In this document: positions 1-7,568 of the stretch, in pieces
Layout: every line of letters begins with the position of its first letter
Position numbering within the stretch: position 1 is the first letter of the stretch
NCBI GenBank assembly: GCA_963814805.1
Contig: CAWFER010000025.1
Coordinates: 1-64,000, forward strand
Source: AP-15 sp963814805
GTDB taxonomy: Bacteria > Pseudomonadota > Alphaproteobacteria > ATCC43930 > CGMCC-115725
Length of the DNA: 64,000 bases
Direction of reading: 5' to 3'
Made by a program: the position numbers and the translations under genes
The notes under the pieces: model-generated
What the model saw: only the letters and a program-made list of their open reading frames with translations
Databases searched by the model: none
Told to the model about the DNA's origin: nothing

Positions 1-4
1 CGGC

Positions 5-994
5 ATGAGAGCGCACAATTATTACGCGGCGCCGGGCTTCGAGCGGGCCGGGCTGCGCCGCCGCGACGGCGGCTGGATCGGCGAGCGCCTCGGCGACCCG
101 ACGAGCCTGTTTGTCCCGGTCTGGCGCAACCAGAATCTGGTCGCCGAGAGCGATGGCGGCGAGCCGCGCGCGGTGGTGCTGATCGGCGGCGCGCTCGGCC
201 CGCTGATCGGCGAGGCCGGCGCCGCCGAGGCGCGTCTCGTGCGCGGCGAAGTGGTGTTTATCGGCGTGGTCGAGGAGCGCGCGCATTTCGCGCTCGATCT
301 GTCGGCGGCCGAGGCGCCGCTCGACATGCTGCGTTCGCCGGCGCTGGCGGCGAGCGGCGTTGCGGCGGGCCGGAGCGGGGGTGCGGACCTGCGCTTTGCC
401 GATTTGCGCCAGTTGGGCGGCCGGCTCGACCCGCGCGAGGCGGCGCTGCTGGCCTTGGCCCGGGCGATCCTGTTCTGGCATGCGCGGCACCGCTTTTGCG
501 GGCTGTGCGGCAGCCCGACCCGGAGCGAGGAGGCGGGGCATGTGCGGCGCTGCGCCGACCCCGCCTGCAACACGATGCATTTCCCGCGCACCGACCCGGC
601 GGTGATCATGCTGGTGACCCGGGGCGAGCAGGCGCTGATGGGCCGCTCGCGGCATTTCCCGCCGGGCATGTATTCGACCCTCGCGGGCTTTGTCGAGCCG
701 GGCGAGAGCCTCGAAGAGGCGGTGGCGCGCGAGGTGCGCGAGGAGAGCGGCATCGAGGTCGGCGCGGTCGATTACCACTCCTCGCAGCCCTGGCCGTTCC
801 CGGCCAACATCATGCTGGGCTTTCACGCCGAGGCGCTGACCACCGAGATCACCGTCGATTTGGGCGAATTGGAAGACGCGCGCTGGGTCGAGCGCGGCTG
901 GCTGATTGCCCATGTCGACGGCGACGATTTCCGCCTGCCGCGCCGCGATTCGATCGCCCGCCGGCTGATCGAGGACTGGCTCTACCGGCGCTGA
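5..994 (+). CDS. nudC: NAD(+)/NADH pyrophosphatase NudC
   Basis: Nudix hydrolase that cleaves NADH/NAD(+) to NMN(H) and AMP and, in bacteria studied, decaps NAD-capped RNA; cytosolic. A four-cysteine zinc ribbon (CGLCG, then CADPAC) lies near residues 167-187. It is followed by FPRTDPAVIML and a full Nudix box (residues about 228-250, GFVEPGE...REVREESGIEV). The 329-residue length and the order N-domain, zinc ribbon, Nudix fit NudC. The start lies 5 bases from the window edge, so an upstream start cannot be excluded. It converges on emrB, with only 18 bases between the stops. Confidence 0.93.
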   Translation: MRAHNYYAAPGFERAGLRRRDGGWIGERLGDPTSLFVPVWRNQNLVAESDGGEPRAVVLIGGALGPLIGEAGAAEARLVRGEVVFIGVVEERAHFALDLSAAEAPLDMLRSPALAASGVAAGRSGGADLRFADLRQLGGRLDPREAALLALARAILFWHARHRFCGLCGSPTRSEEAGHVRRCADPACNTMHFPRTDPAVIMLVTRGEQALMGRSRHFPPGMYSTLAGFVEPGESLEEAVAREVREESGIEVGAVDYHSSQPWPFPANIMLGFHAEALTTEITVDLGELEDARWVERGWLIAHVDGDDFRLPRRDSIARRLIEDWLYRR

Positions 995-1012
995 CCCGCC
1001 GGTTTGCGGGCC

Positions 1013-2671
1013 TCAGTGACCGCCGCTCACCGCGCTGCGCGGCCGGCGCAGCAGCAGGGTCAGCGGCAGGCCGACCAGAAACGCCCCGCCCATCACCATC
1101 AAAACGTCGTTGAAGCTCATCACCAGGGCCTGGCGCTCGACCATCTGGGCCAGCAATTCGAGTGCCGCCCGGTTGGGATCGCCGGGGACCATCGCGCCCA
1201 GCCGGCTCGACTGCGCATCGAGGAAATGCTGCACCGCCGGGCGGGCCGGGTTGACGTCCTCGATCAGCCGGTTCCAGTGGAACCACAGCCGGTTGTTGAG
1301 GATCGTGCCGATCGCGGCGATGGCAATGGCGCCGCCGAGATTGCGCATCAGATTGTAGAGCCCGGCCGCGTTCTTCAGCTTGTCCGGCGGCAGGGTCCCG
1401 AGTGCGATCAGATTGGCCGGCAGAAAGCAGAACATCAGCGCGATACCGCGCACCGCCTGCGGCACGAACAGCTCGGCAAAACCCTCCTGGTCGGTCATGA
1501 ACGCGTTCAGATAGACGGCCACCACGAACAGCGCCATGCCGATCGCCAGCATGATGCGCAGATCGAGCTTGCGCGCCAGGATGTTGGTGAGCGGCGACAC
1601 CAACAGCTGGACGGCGCCGGCGACGACCACGGTCTCGCCGATCTGGAGGCTGCTGTAGCCGCGCACCTCGGCCAGAAACAGCGGGATGACGTAGGTCGCG
1701 CCATAAAGCCCGGTGCCGATCACAAACGTATAGAGCGAGCCCAACGCGAAATTGCGGTTGGCGAAGGCGCGCAGATCGACGATCGGCTGGCGATAGCGGA
1801 ACACCCGCCAGAAGAACAGCACGGCCGCGGTCGCCGAGGCCACCGAGGCGGCAAGGATCGTGTTGTCGGCAAACCAGTCCCAGCGCGGCCCCTCTTCGAG
1901 CGCGTATTCAAAGCAGCCGAGAAAGATCGCCATCAGCGCCAAGCCAACAACGTCGAAATAGCGCAGCAGGGAGCGGTCGGGCTTGTCGATGTCGATCAGC
2001 AGCCACACGGCGACGGCGACGGCGCTGCCGGGCACGATGTTTACCAGGAACAGCCAGTGCCACGAATAGGTGTCGGTCAGATAGCCGCCGATGGTCGGCC
2101 CCAGGGTCGAAGACAGGTTCAAGATAAGCGAGATGATAACCATCAGCGGCGCCAGCTGGCGCGGCGGAAACAAGGTGTAGACCACCGGAAACACGGTCGG
2201 CACCATGGCCCCGCCGATAAAGCCTTGCGCCGCCCGGTAGACGATCATCTGGCCGAGGCTGGTGGCGGTCGCGCACATCGCGCTCATGACGGTGAAGCCG
2301 ACCGCCGAGATCACGAACAGCACCCGCGTCGACAGCAGCCGCGACAATGTCCCCGACAGCGGGATCATCACCACCTCGGCGATCAGGTAGGAGGTCTGCA
2401 CCCAGCCGATCTCGTCCGATGTGGCCGACAGCCCGCCCTGGATCTGGGCCAACGAACTGGTCACGATCTGGATGTCCATGATCGCCAGGAACATGCCGAA
2501 GACCATGGCGAGCACGCCGGCCCAGTCACGCAGGCTCGCATGGCGCTCGGAACCCGGCGCCGGCGCCGTGGCGGGTGCAGCGTTCTGCGGCTTGGCCGTC
2601 GTCTCGGGGAGGCGCGCCGCCGGCCCGCGGGCGGCGCCGCCCGCCCGACGCAATGCCGGCGCCCAGCTCAT
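1013..2671 (-). CDS. emrB: EmrB/QacA-type (DHA2) MFS drug efflux transporter
   Basis: Inner-membrane proton-driven multidrug exporter with 14 predicted membrane helices, working with the periplasmic adaptor EmrA. The 552-residue protein has a Pro/Ala-rich cytoplasmic N-terminus of about 45 residues, then DHA2 signatures: the helix 1 segment FLAIMDIQIV with its acidic residue, and a motif-C-like stretch near TLGPTIGGYL. Its ATG overlaps the emrA stop as ATGA, so translation is probably coupled. Expression is probably controlled by the divergent TetR gene. The substrate cannot be told from sequence. Confidence 0.92.
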   Translation of the reverse strand: MSWAPALRRAGGAARGPAARLPETTAKPQNAAPATAPAPGSERHASLRDWAGVLAMVFGMFLAIMDIQIVTSSLAQIQGGLSATSDEIGWVQTSYLIAEVVMIPLSGTLSRLLSTRVLFVISAVGFTVMSAMCATATSLGQMIVYRAAQGFIGGAMVPTVFPVVYTLFPPRQLAPLMVIISLILNLSSTLGPTIGGYLTDTYSWHWLFLVNIVPGSAVAVAVWLLIDIDKPDRSLLRYFDVVGLALMAIFLGCFEYALEEGPRWDWFADNTILAASVASATAAVLFFWRVFRYRQPIVDLRAFANRNFALGSLYTFVIGTGLYGATYVIPLFLAEVRGYSSLQIGETVVVAGAVQLLVSPLTNILARKLDLRIMLAIGMALFVVAVYLNAFMTDQEGFAELFVPQAVRGIALMFCFLPANLIALGTLPPDKLKNAAGLYNLMRNLGGAIAIAAIGTILNNRLWFHWNRLIEDVNPARPAVQHFLDAQSSRLGAMVPGDPNRAALELLAQMVERQALVMSFNDVLMVMGGAFLVGLPLTLLLRRPRSAVSGGH

Positions 2672-3816
2672 CGCGCGCCGACCTGGTTTGCCGGGGCCGG
2701 GTTTGCCGGGGCCGGGCTAGTCGGCTCGGTGCTCGGGGCGATAGGTCTGGCCTCGGCCGCGCCGACGATGCCGCCAGCCGCAGTAGCCTCGCCCTTGTCG
2801 CGGGTGTCGACACTGACCGTGACCGACAGGCCGGGGCGCAGCAGGCGGGCGAGCGGGTCCTGGCGCGGCAAGGCGATCCGCACCGGCACCCGCTGCACGA
2901 TCTTGGTAAAGTTGCCGGTGGCGTTGTCGGGCGGCAGCAGGCTGAACTCGGCGCCGCTCGCCGGGGCGAAACTGTCGATCCGGCCGTCGAGCGGATGGTC
3001 CGGATAAGCGTCGACGGCGACGATTGCGCGCTGACCCGGCCGCATCCGGGTCAGCTGGGTCTCCTTGAAATTGGCGGTGACATAGACCCGCGGCAGCGGC
3101 ACCAGGGATAGTAATTCGGTGCCGGGCTTGACGTATTGGCCGATCTGGCCGGCGCGATTGCCGACGACGCCCGAGACCGGCGCGCGGATCGTCGTGTTGT
3201 CGAGGTCGTTCTGGGCTAGCGCGAGGTTGGCGCGCGCCTCGAGCAGCCGCGCTTGTTCCTCCTGCCGCTGCGAATGCAGCACCCCGACCTGGCTCTTGGC
3301 CGCGGCCAGCGCCGCCTGGCTCTTGGCCGTCTCCGCCTCGGCCTTGCGCAGATCGGCCTTGGCCTGGTCAAAGCGCTGCCGGCTGGCGTAGTCGCTGGTC
3401 ATCAATTCGCTGTAGCGCTTGTAATCCTCTTGGGTGCGCACGAGATCGGCCTCGGACGATTGCAGGGTCGCCTCGGCCTGGGCGATCATCGCCTGCTGCA
3501 AATCGAGCCGGCTGTCATAGGTCGCCACCGCTGCTTCTTCGGTCGCCACCGCGGCCTGGTTCTGGGCGACCTTGGCGGCAAAGTCGCTGTGGTCGATGAC
3601 GAACAGCACAGCGCCCTTTTTGACCGCCTGGTTCTCGCGGACCCGCACCTCCTTGATGTAGCCTTCGACCTTCGGGCTGATCACCGAAACGTCGCTGGCG
3701 ATATAGGCGTCGTCGGTCAATTCGAAAAACCGCAGCGTGGTCCACCAATACCAGCCGCCATAGCTGCCGAGCGCCAGGACCAGCACCACGGCGGCGATCA
3801 CGATCTTGTTGCGCAT
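2668..3816 (-). CDS. emrA: EmrA/HlyD-family efflux adaptor
   Basis: Periplasmic membrane-fusion protein that links EmrB to an outer-membrane channel. Residues about 6-25 form one N-terminal membrane anchor. A lipoyl/barrel-sandwich half-motif follows (SPKVEGYIKEV), then a long Ala/Gln/Glu-rich coiled-coil hairpin (about 95-200), the second half-motif (TIRAPVSGVVG) and a beta-barrel. The C-terminal tail contains a short PAPANPAPAN-type repeat. The length of 382 is normal. It is first gene of emrAB, and its start lies 11 bases from a perfect TetR-like palindrome. No outer-membrane TolC gene is nearby. Confidence 0.92.
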   Translation of the reverse strand: MRNKIVIAAVVLVLALGSYGGWYWWTTLRFFELTDDAYIASDVSVISPKVEGYIKEVRVRENQAVKKGAVLFVIDHSDFAAKVAQNQAAVATEEAAVATYDSRLDLQQAMIAQAEATLQSSEADLVRTQEDYKRYSELMTSDYASRQRFDQAKADLRKAEAETAKSQAALAAAKSQVGVLHSQRQEEQARLLEARANLALAQNDLDNTTIRAPVSGVVGNRAGQIGQYVKPGTELLSLVPLPRVYVTANFKETQLTRMRPGQRAIVAVDAYPDHPLDGRIDSFAPASGAEFSLLPPDNATGNFTKIVQRVPVRIALPRQDPLARLLRPGLSVTVSVDTRDKGEATAAGGIVGAAEARPIAPSTEPTSPAPANPAPANQVGAR

Positions 3817-3826
3817 CCTCGCCTAT

Positions 3827-3841
3827 ACTGAACCGTTCAGT
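3827..3841. promoter_or_regulatory. Palindromic operator, probably bound by the TetR repressor
   Basis: ACTGAA-CCG-TTCAGT is a perfect 6-bp inverted repeat with a 3-base centre. It lies just upstream of the emrA start codon and downstream of a candidate -35/-10 pair on the minus strand. Its place in the emrA leader between the divergent emrAB and tetR genes is where a TetR-family repressor of an efflux operon usually binds. Binding itself is inferred. Confidence 0.6.
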
Positions 3842-3855
3842 TCATTCTTGCGCGC

Positions 3856-3883
3856 AAACTAAAGCTTCTGCTAGGTTTGTCAA
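3856..3883 (-). promoter_or_regulatory. Candidate sigma-70 promoter of emrAB
   Basis: On the minus strand a perfect -35 TTGACA (3878-3883) is followed after 16 bases by TAGTTT (3856-3861), a weak -10. Transcription from it would begin just ahead of the ACTGAA/TTCAGT palindrome, which would then block early elongation or open-complex formation. Confidence 0.45.
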
Positions 3884-3955
3884 GCTCGCGCGCCCGGCAG
3901 TTCGCGGGCCGGTGGCGGGCGCGCAGGACGATTCACGGAGAACAGCAACCGGGCG

Positions 3956-4612
3956 ATGGAACGCGGCGAGCGCAATGAGGCCGCGGCCGGCGGCAAGGCC
4001 GAGAGCATCCTCGCTGCGGCCAAGCGCTGCTTTCTGGCGAGCGGCTTTGGCGCGGTCAGCATGGATACGATCGCGCGCGAGGCGGCCGTCTCGAAGGCCA
4101 CAGTCTATGCTCATTTCGCCGGCAAGGAGGAGCTGTTCGGCGCGGTGATCGGGCGCGAGTGCGAACGCCGCTTTGCCGGGCTCTCGGTCGGGGAGCTCGA
4201 TCCCGCCGATGTCCGCGCCGCGCTGACCACGCTCGGCCGCCGCTTTCTCGATCTGCTGCTATCCCCCGACGCGATCGCTCTGCATCGCATCATTTTGGGC
4301 GAGGTCAGCCGCCTTCCAGCGTTGGGCGAGGTGTTCTGGCGCGCCGGACCGCAGCGCAACCTAGCTCAGATCGAGGGGTTTCTGTGCGCCGCCGCCGCCG
4401 CCGGCTCGTTGGCGCTGCCCGATACAAGGCTCGCCGCCGAACAGTTTGTCGGGCTGGTGCGCGGCGAAATCCAGCTGCGCCACCTGTTGCGCCTCAAAGC
4501 CGCTGGCGCCGCCGAGCCCAGCATCGAGGCGATCGTCGAGGGTGCGGTCGATACCTTCATCCGCGCCTTCGATCCCCGCGAGGCATCCGGCCAGGCATCG
4601 ACGCGCGGTTGA
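3956..4612 (+). CDS. TetR/AcrR-family transcriptional repressor
   Basis: Probable local repressor of the divergent emrAB efflux operon. Residues about 15-60 form the TetR helix-turn-helix with the recognition helix in VSKATVYAHFAGKEELF. The rest is the ligand-binding and dimerisation domain, with a TetR_C-type region after residue 90. The length of 218 is typical. The ATG at 3956 is the first Met before the conserved HTH; the Shine-Dalgarno sequence is poor (GGAG 15 bases upstream). The inducing ligand is unknown. Confidence 0.88.
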   Translation: MERGERNEAAAGGKAESILAAAKRCFLASGFGAVSMDTIAREAAVSKATVYAHFAGKEELFGAVIGRECERRFAGLSVGELDPADVRAALTTLGRRFLDLLLSPDAIALHRIILGEVSRLPALGEVFWRAGPQRNLAQIEGFLCAAAAAGSLALPDTRLAAEQFVGLVRGEIQLRHLLRLKAAGAAEPSIEAIVEGAVDTFIRAFDPREASGQASTRG

Positions 4613-4646
4613 GGCGTCGCCGGCGCTCCCGCCTCAATCGGGACGG

Positions 4647-5519
4647 CTACGGCCGCGCCACCGGCCCGCGCATATCAGAAACCGACTTGGACTTGTCCGG
4701 CCAATCCTTCGACCAAGGGGTTAGCGGTTTCGGCACGACCTTGCCGTCGACCCGGATCTCGTCGACGTGTTCGTTGAAAAAGCACAGATAACCCTTGATC
4801 TTCGGGCATTCGGCGATCGGATCGGGGTAGCTCCACACCAGGTCCGGATAGACCTGGTCGCCGATCCTGACCGAGTAGTAGCGGGCGCGGCCCTTGTACG
4901 GGCAGGCCGTGCTCTTGTCGCTCGGGACCAGCAGATCCATCCGCACGTCTTCGGCCGGGATGTAATAGCGGGTCGGCAGCCGGGTCTCGAACAGAAACCG
5001 AGCCCGCCGCGTCTCGGCGACGATTTGGCCGCCGACCACGATCTGCACCGGGCGCGAGGATTGAATCGCGTCGACCCGCTTATACGGATCGCGCGGGTGG
5101 ACGAAGATCTCCTCGTCCTCCTCGTACCAGTGATCGACCCGGTCCCAGTAGAAGGCGACGAAATCGCCAAGCGCGGCGACCTCCTCGAACGGCTCCGGAT
5201 AGCCCCACACCACATTCTCCACCGTGCGGTCGCCGACCTTAACCGTCCAATATGACGCCGTCCCCTTATAGGGACAGAAGGTGTGATGATCGGTTGGCGT
5301 CATCAAATCCATCCGCACGTCGCCGCGCGGAAAATAATAGACCGGCAGGTGCCGGGTCTCGAACAACAGATGCGCGTCGGTGCTGTCGGCGATGATCTGG
5401 CCGTTGAATTCGACCCGCACCCGGCGCGGCGAGCGCTCGAGGGTGACCTTGTAGTCGGGATTGGTCTTGAACCCGGATTCGCGCGCCACTGGTTCGCGGG
5501 CCTGCGGTGCTGCTGCCAT
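4647..5519 (-). CDS. Tandem DUF427 domain protein
   Basis: Two copies of DUF427, a small beta-rich fold of unknown biochemical role. The first is near residues 25-120 and the second near 155-260. Each copy carries the same landmarks: a LFETR motif, a Tyr-rich strand then DVRMDL, and CPYKG followed by the aromatic-rich WSYPDP or WGYPEP segment. ATG 5519 is preferred over the upstream in-frame ATG 5543 because GGAGGG sits about 9 bases before it. The gene is monocistronic between tetR (convergent) and marR. No function is claimed. Confidence 0.85.
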   Translation of the reverse strand: MAAAPQAREPVARESGFKTNPDYKVTLERSPRRVRVEFNGQIIADSTDAHLLFETRHLPVYYFPRGDVRMDLMTPTDHHTFCPYKGTASYWTVKVGDRTVENVVWGYPEPFEEVAALGDFVAFYWDRVDHWYEEDEEIFVHPRDPYKRVDAIQSSRPVQIVVGGQIVAETRRARFLFETRLPTRYYIPAEDVRMDLLVPSDKSTACPYKGRARYYSVRIGDQVYPDLVWSYPDPIAECPKIKGYLCFFNEHVDEIRVDGKVVPKPLTPWSKDWPDKSKSVSDMRGPVARP

Positions 5520-5624
5520 GATCTGATCCCTCCGGCTGTTCATTTAAAAGTGAGCGCGTCGCGCGCCGCCCGCAAGCTCCGAACCATGCCCGACGGTCAG
5601 CGCCCGGCCGCCAGCGCCCGGCGG

Positions 5625-6104
5625 TCAGTGGTCGGCTGGTGCGGCGGCCGCATCGATCTCGGCGGCTTGCTCGATCAAATTCGACTTCATCTCGATCAGC
5701 ATGTCGAGTAGGCGGACGCGATCGGGCTCGGCAATCCCGGCCAGCGCTTCCTCGCGCACCTCGGCGGCGAGCGCGAAAATGCGGTCGAGCAGCGGATAGG
5801 CGGCCTCAGTCAGATAGAGCAGATGGGCGCGCCGGTCTTTGGGGTCGGCCCGGCGCTCGATCAATTCCGCCGCCTGCAGCCGATCGAGGAGGCGGGCCAG
5901 GGTGATCGGCTCGAGATCGAGGGTTTGCGCCAGCGCCGCCTGATTGATCCCCTCCTGGCGCGCCAAATAGGCGAGCACCGAGGATTGCGCGCGGGTCAGG
6001 CCAAGTTCCGTCGCCCGCGCCCGCTGCTCGAAGCGCTTGCGCAGCAGACGGGCCACGTCGTTGAGAACAAATCCCAGGGTGCGGCTCGGGATTTCGTGGA
6101 TCAT
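5625..6104 (-). CDS. MarR-family transcriptional regulator
   Basis: Winged-helix regulator of 159 residues. The recognition region reads INQAALAQTLDLEPITLARLLDRL and is followed by the MarR wing signature RRADPKDRRAHLLYLT. The start at 6104 (MIHEIPSRTLGF) gives a normal MarR N-terminal helix. The longer reading frame to 6254 would run through the promoter and is unlikely. It is divergent from the molybdenum hydroxylase operon, which makes that operon and marR itself the likely targets. Confidence 0.88.
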   Translation of the reverse strand: MIHEIPSRTLGFVLNDVARLLRKRFEQRARATELGLTRAQSSVLAYLARQEGINQAALAQTLDLEPITLARLLDRLQAAELIERRADPKDRRAHLLYLTEAAYPLLDRIFALAAEVREEALAGIAEPDRVRLLDMLIEMKSNLIEQAAEIDAAAAPADH

Positions 6105-6130
6105 GGCAATCCCAACCAACGGTCGCAGCC

Positions 6131-6161
6131 CGATTATAGGCATACTTATCGTCACTGTCTC
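6131..6161 (-). promoter_or_regulatory. marR promoter overlapped by an imperfect palindrome
   Basis: On the minus strand a perfect -10 TATAAT (6133-6138) sits 17 bases from GAGACA (6156-6161, 4 of 6 matches to TTGACA). The imperfect palindrome 6131-6151, with CGAT/ATCG ends, covers the -10. That arrangement fits MarR autorepression, which is an inference. A plus-strand TTGACA at 6193-6198 could be a -35 for the hydroxylase operon, but no good -10 follows it. Confidence 0.5.
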
Positions 6162-6252
6162 GACGAGTGCGCATGCCAGATATGTTCGCCGATTGACAGC
6201 GCGCGCCCCGGGGTGTTGCAGTTGGCGCCTGATCCCTCCCGGGCGCCAGATC

Positions 6253-7086
6253 ATGAAAGCTCCGGCCTTCGATTATGTCCGGCCGCAAAGCCTGAGCGAG
6301 GCGCTCGGTCTGTTGGCCGGGGCCGGGCGCGGGGCGCGGGTCGTGGCCGGCGGGCAATCGTTGCTGGCGATGATGAATTTGCGGCTCGCGGCGCCCGAGC
6401 TGCTGATCGACATCGCGCGCCTGCCGGAGCTGGCCGCGATCGCCGAGGATCAAGCGGCGGTGACCCTTGGCGCCGGCGTCACCCATGCGGCGATCGAGGA
6501 TCGGCTTGTGCCCGACCCGTCGCGCGGGCTGATGCCGCGGGCGGCGGCGGGTCTGGCCTACCGCGCGATCCGCAATCGTGGCACGTTGGGCGGCAGCCTC
6601 GCCCTGGCCGACCCGGCGGCCGAATGGCCGGCCGTGCTTGTGGCGCTCGACGCGACCGCGCGGTTGTGCGGGCCCGATCGCGGGTGCTCGCTCGAATGCC
6701 GCGAATTCATCGCCGGCATCTATGAAACGAAGCTCGCCGTCGATGAAATCATCGAGAGCATCCGCGTCCCGCGTCTCGCCGATGGCGCCCGCTGGGGCTA
6801 CGCAAAGCTATGCCGCAAATCGGGCGAGTTCGCCCAGGCGCTGGCCGTCGCCGTCCTCGACCGGGCGCGCGGCCAATGCCGGATCGTGCTCGGCGCCGCC
6901 AACGGCGCCCCGCTGGTGCTGGCCGAGGCGTCGCGGGCGCTGGCCGACGATCGCCCCGCCGCGGATGTCCTCCGGCGCAAGATCCTGGCCGATCTCGACC
7001 GAGCCGCCGACCGGCATTTGGACGACTTCCAGCGCCAGCTGCTGACCGTGGCGGCGATGCGCGCGGCGCAGGAGGCGACCGCATGA
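6253..7086 (+). CDS. Xanthine/CO dehydrogenase-family FAD-binding subunit
   Basis: Medium (FAD) subunit of a three-part molybdenum hydroxylase; it passes electrons from the 2Fe-2S subunit to an acceptor. FAD-binding signatures are AGGQSLLAMMNLRLA near residues 32-46 and TLGGSLALADPAAEWP near 112-127. The start MKAPAFDYVRP at 6253 is the usual start of the family; the longer reading frame to 6037 overlaps the marR promoter and is rejected. The stop overlaps the next start (ATGA), so translation is coupled. Substrate is unknown. Confidence 0.9.
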   Translation: MKAPAFDYVRPQSLSEALGLLAGAGRGARVVAGGQSLLAMMNLRLAAPELLIDIARLPELAAIAEDQAAVTLGAGVTHAAIEDRLVPDPSRGLMPRAAAGLAYRAIRNRGTLGGSLALADPAAEWPAVLVALDATARLCGPDRGCSLECREFIAGIYETKLAVDEIIESIRVPRLADGARWGYAKLCRKSGEFAQALAVAVLDRARGQCRIVLGAANGAPLVLAEASRALADDRPAADVLRRKILADLDRAADRHLDDFQRQLLTVAAMRAAQEATA

Positions 7087-7568
7087 CCGCGCTCCGGCTC
7101 CGGCTCAACGGCGCAGCCCTCGCCGACGACGTGCCGGCGCGGCTGTCGCTCGCCGATTTTCTGCGCGAGCGGCGCAACCTGACCGGGACGCATCTGGGCT
7201 GCGAGCATGGCGTGTGCGGCGCCTGCACCGTCTTGGTCGACGGCGAGCCGGCGCGCGCCTGCCTGATGCTGGCGGTCGCCTGCGACGAGCGCGCGGTCGA
7301 GACCATCGAAGGCTTTGCCGTCGACCCGGTCATGGCGAGCCTGCGCGACAGCTTTCACCGGCATCACGCGCTGCAATGCGGCTTTTGCACGCCGGCGATG
7401 CTGACCACCGCGCGCGACCTGATCCGGCGCGGGCAGGCCGGCTCGGAGCACGAGATCCGCCGCGGCCTCGCCGGCAATATCTGCCGCTGCACCGGCTACA
7501 CCAACATCGTCGCCGCGATCGCCGACGCCGCGGCGGCATTCGCCGGGAGGCCGCCCGATGCCGGATGA
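7083..7568 (+). CDS. Xanthine/CO dehydrogenase-family 2Fe-2S subunit
   Basis: Small subunit (161 residues) holding two 2Fe-2S centres of the molybdenum hydroxylase. The plant-ferredoxin-type cluster ligands are CEHGVCGACTVLVDG plus a downstream RAC. The second, C-terminal cluster uses CGFCTPAM and CRCTGYTNIV. Its ATG overlaps the FAD-subunit stop by four bases, and its 3' end overlaps the large-subunit gene by 11 bases. The three genes are therefore one tight operon. Confidence 0.93.
   Translation: MTALRLRLNGAALADDVPARLSLADFLRERRNLTGTHLGCEHGVCGACTVLVDGEPARACLMLAVACDERAVETIEGFAVDPVMASLRDSFHRHHALQCGFCTPAMLTTARDLIRRGQAGSEHEIRRGLAGNICRCTGYTNIVAAIADAAAAFAGRPPDAG

Noticed and set aside
1004..3007. 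A 667-residue plus-strand frame opposite emrB and emrA
   Set aside because: His/Gln/Arg-rich translation typical of the reverse complement of membrane-protein genes; emrAB is certain on the other strand.
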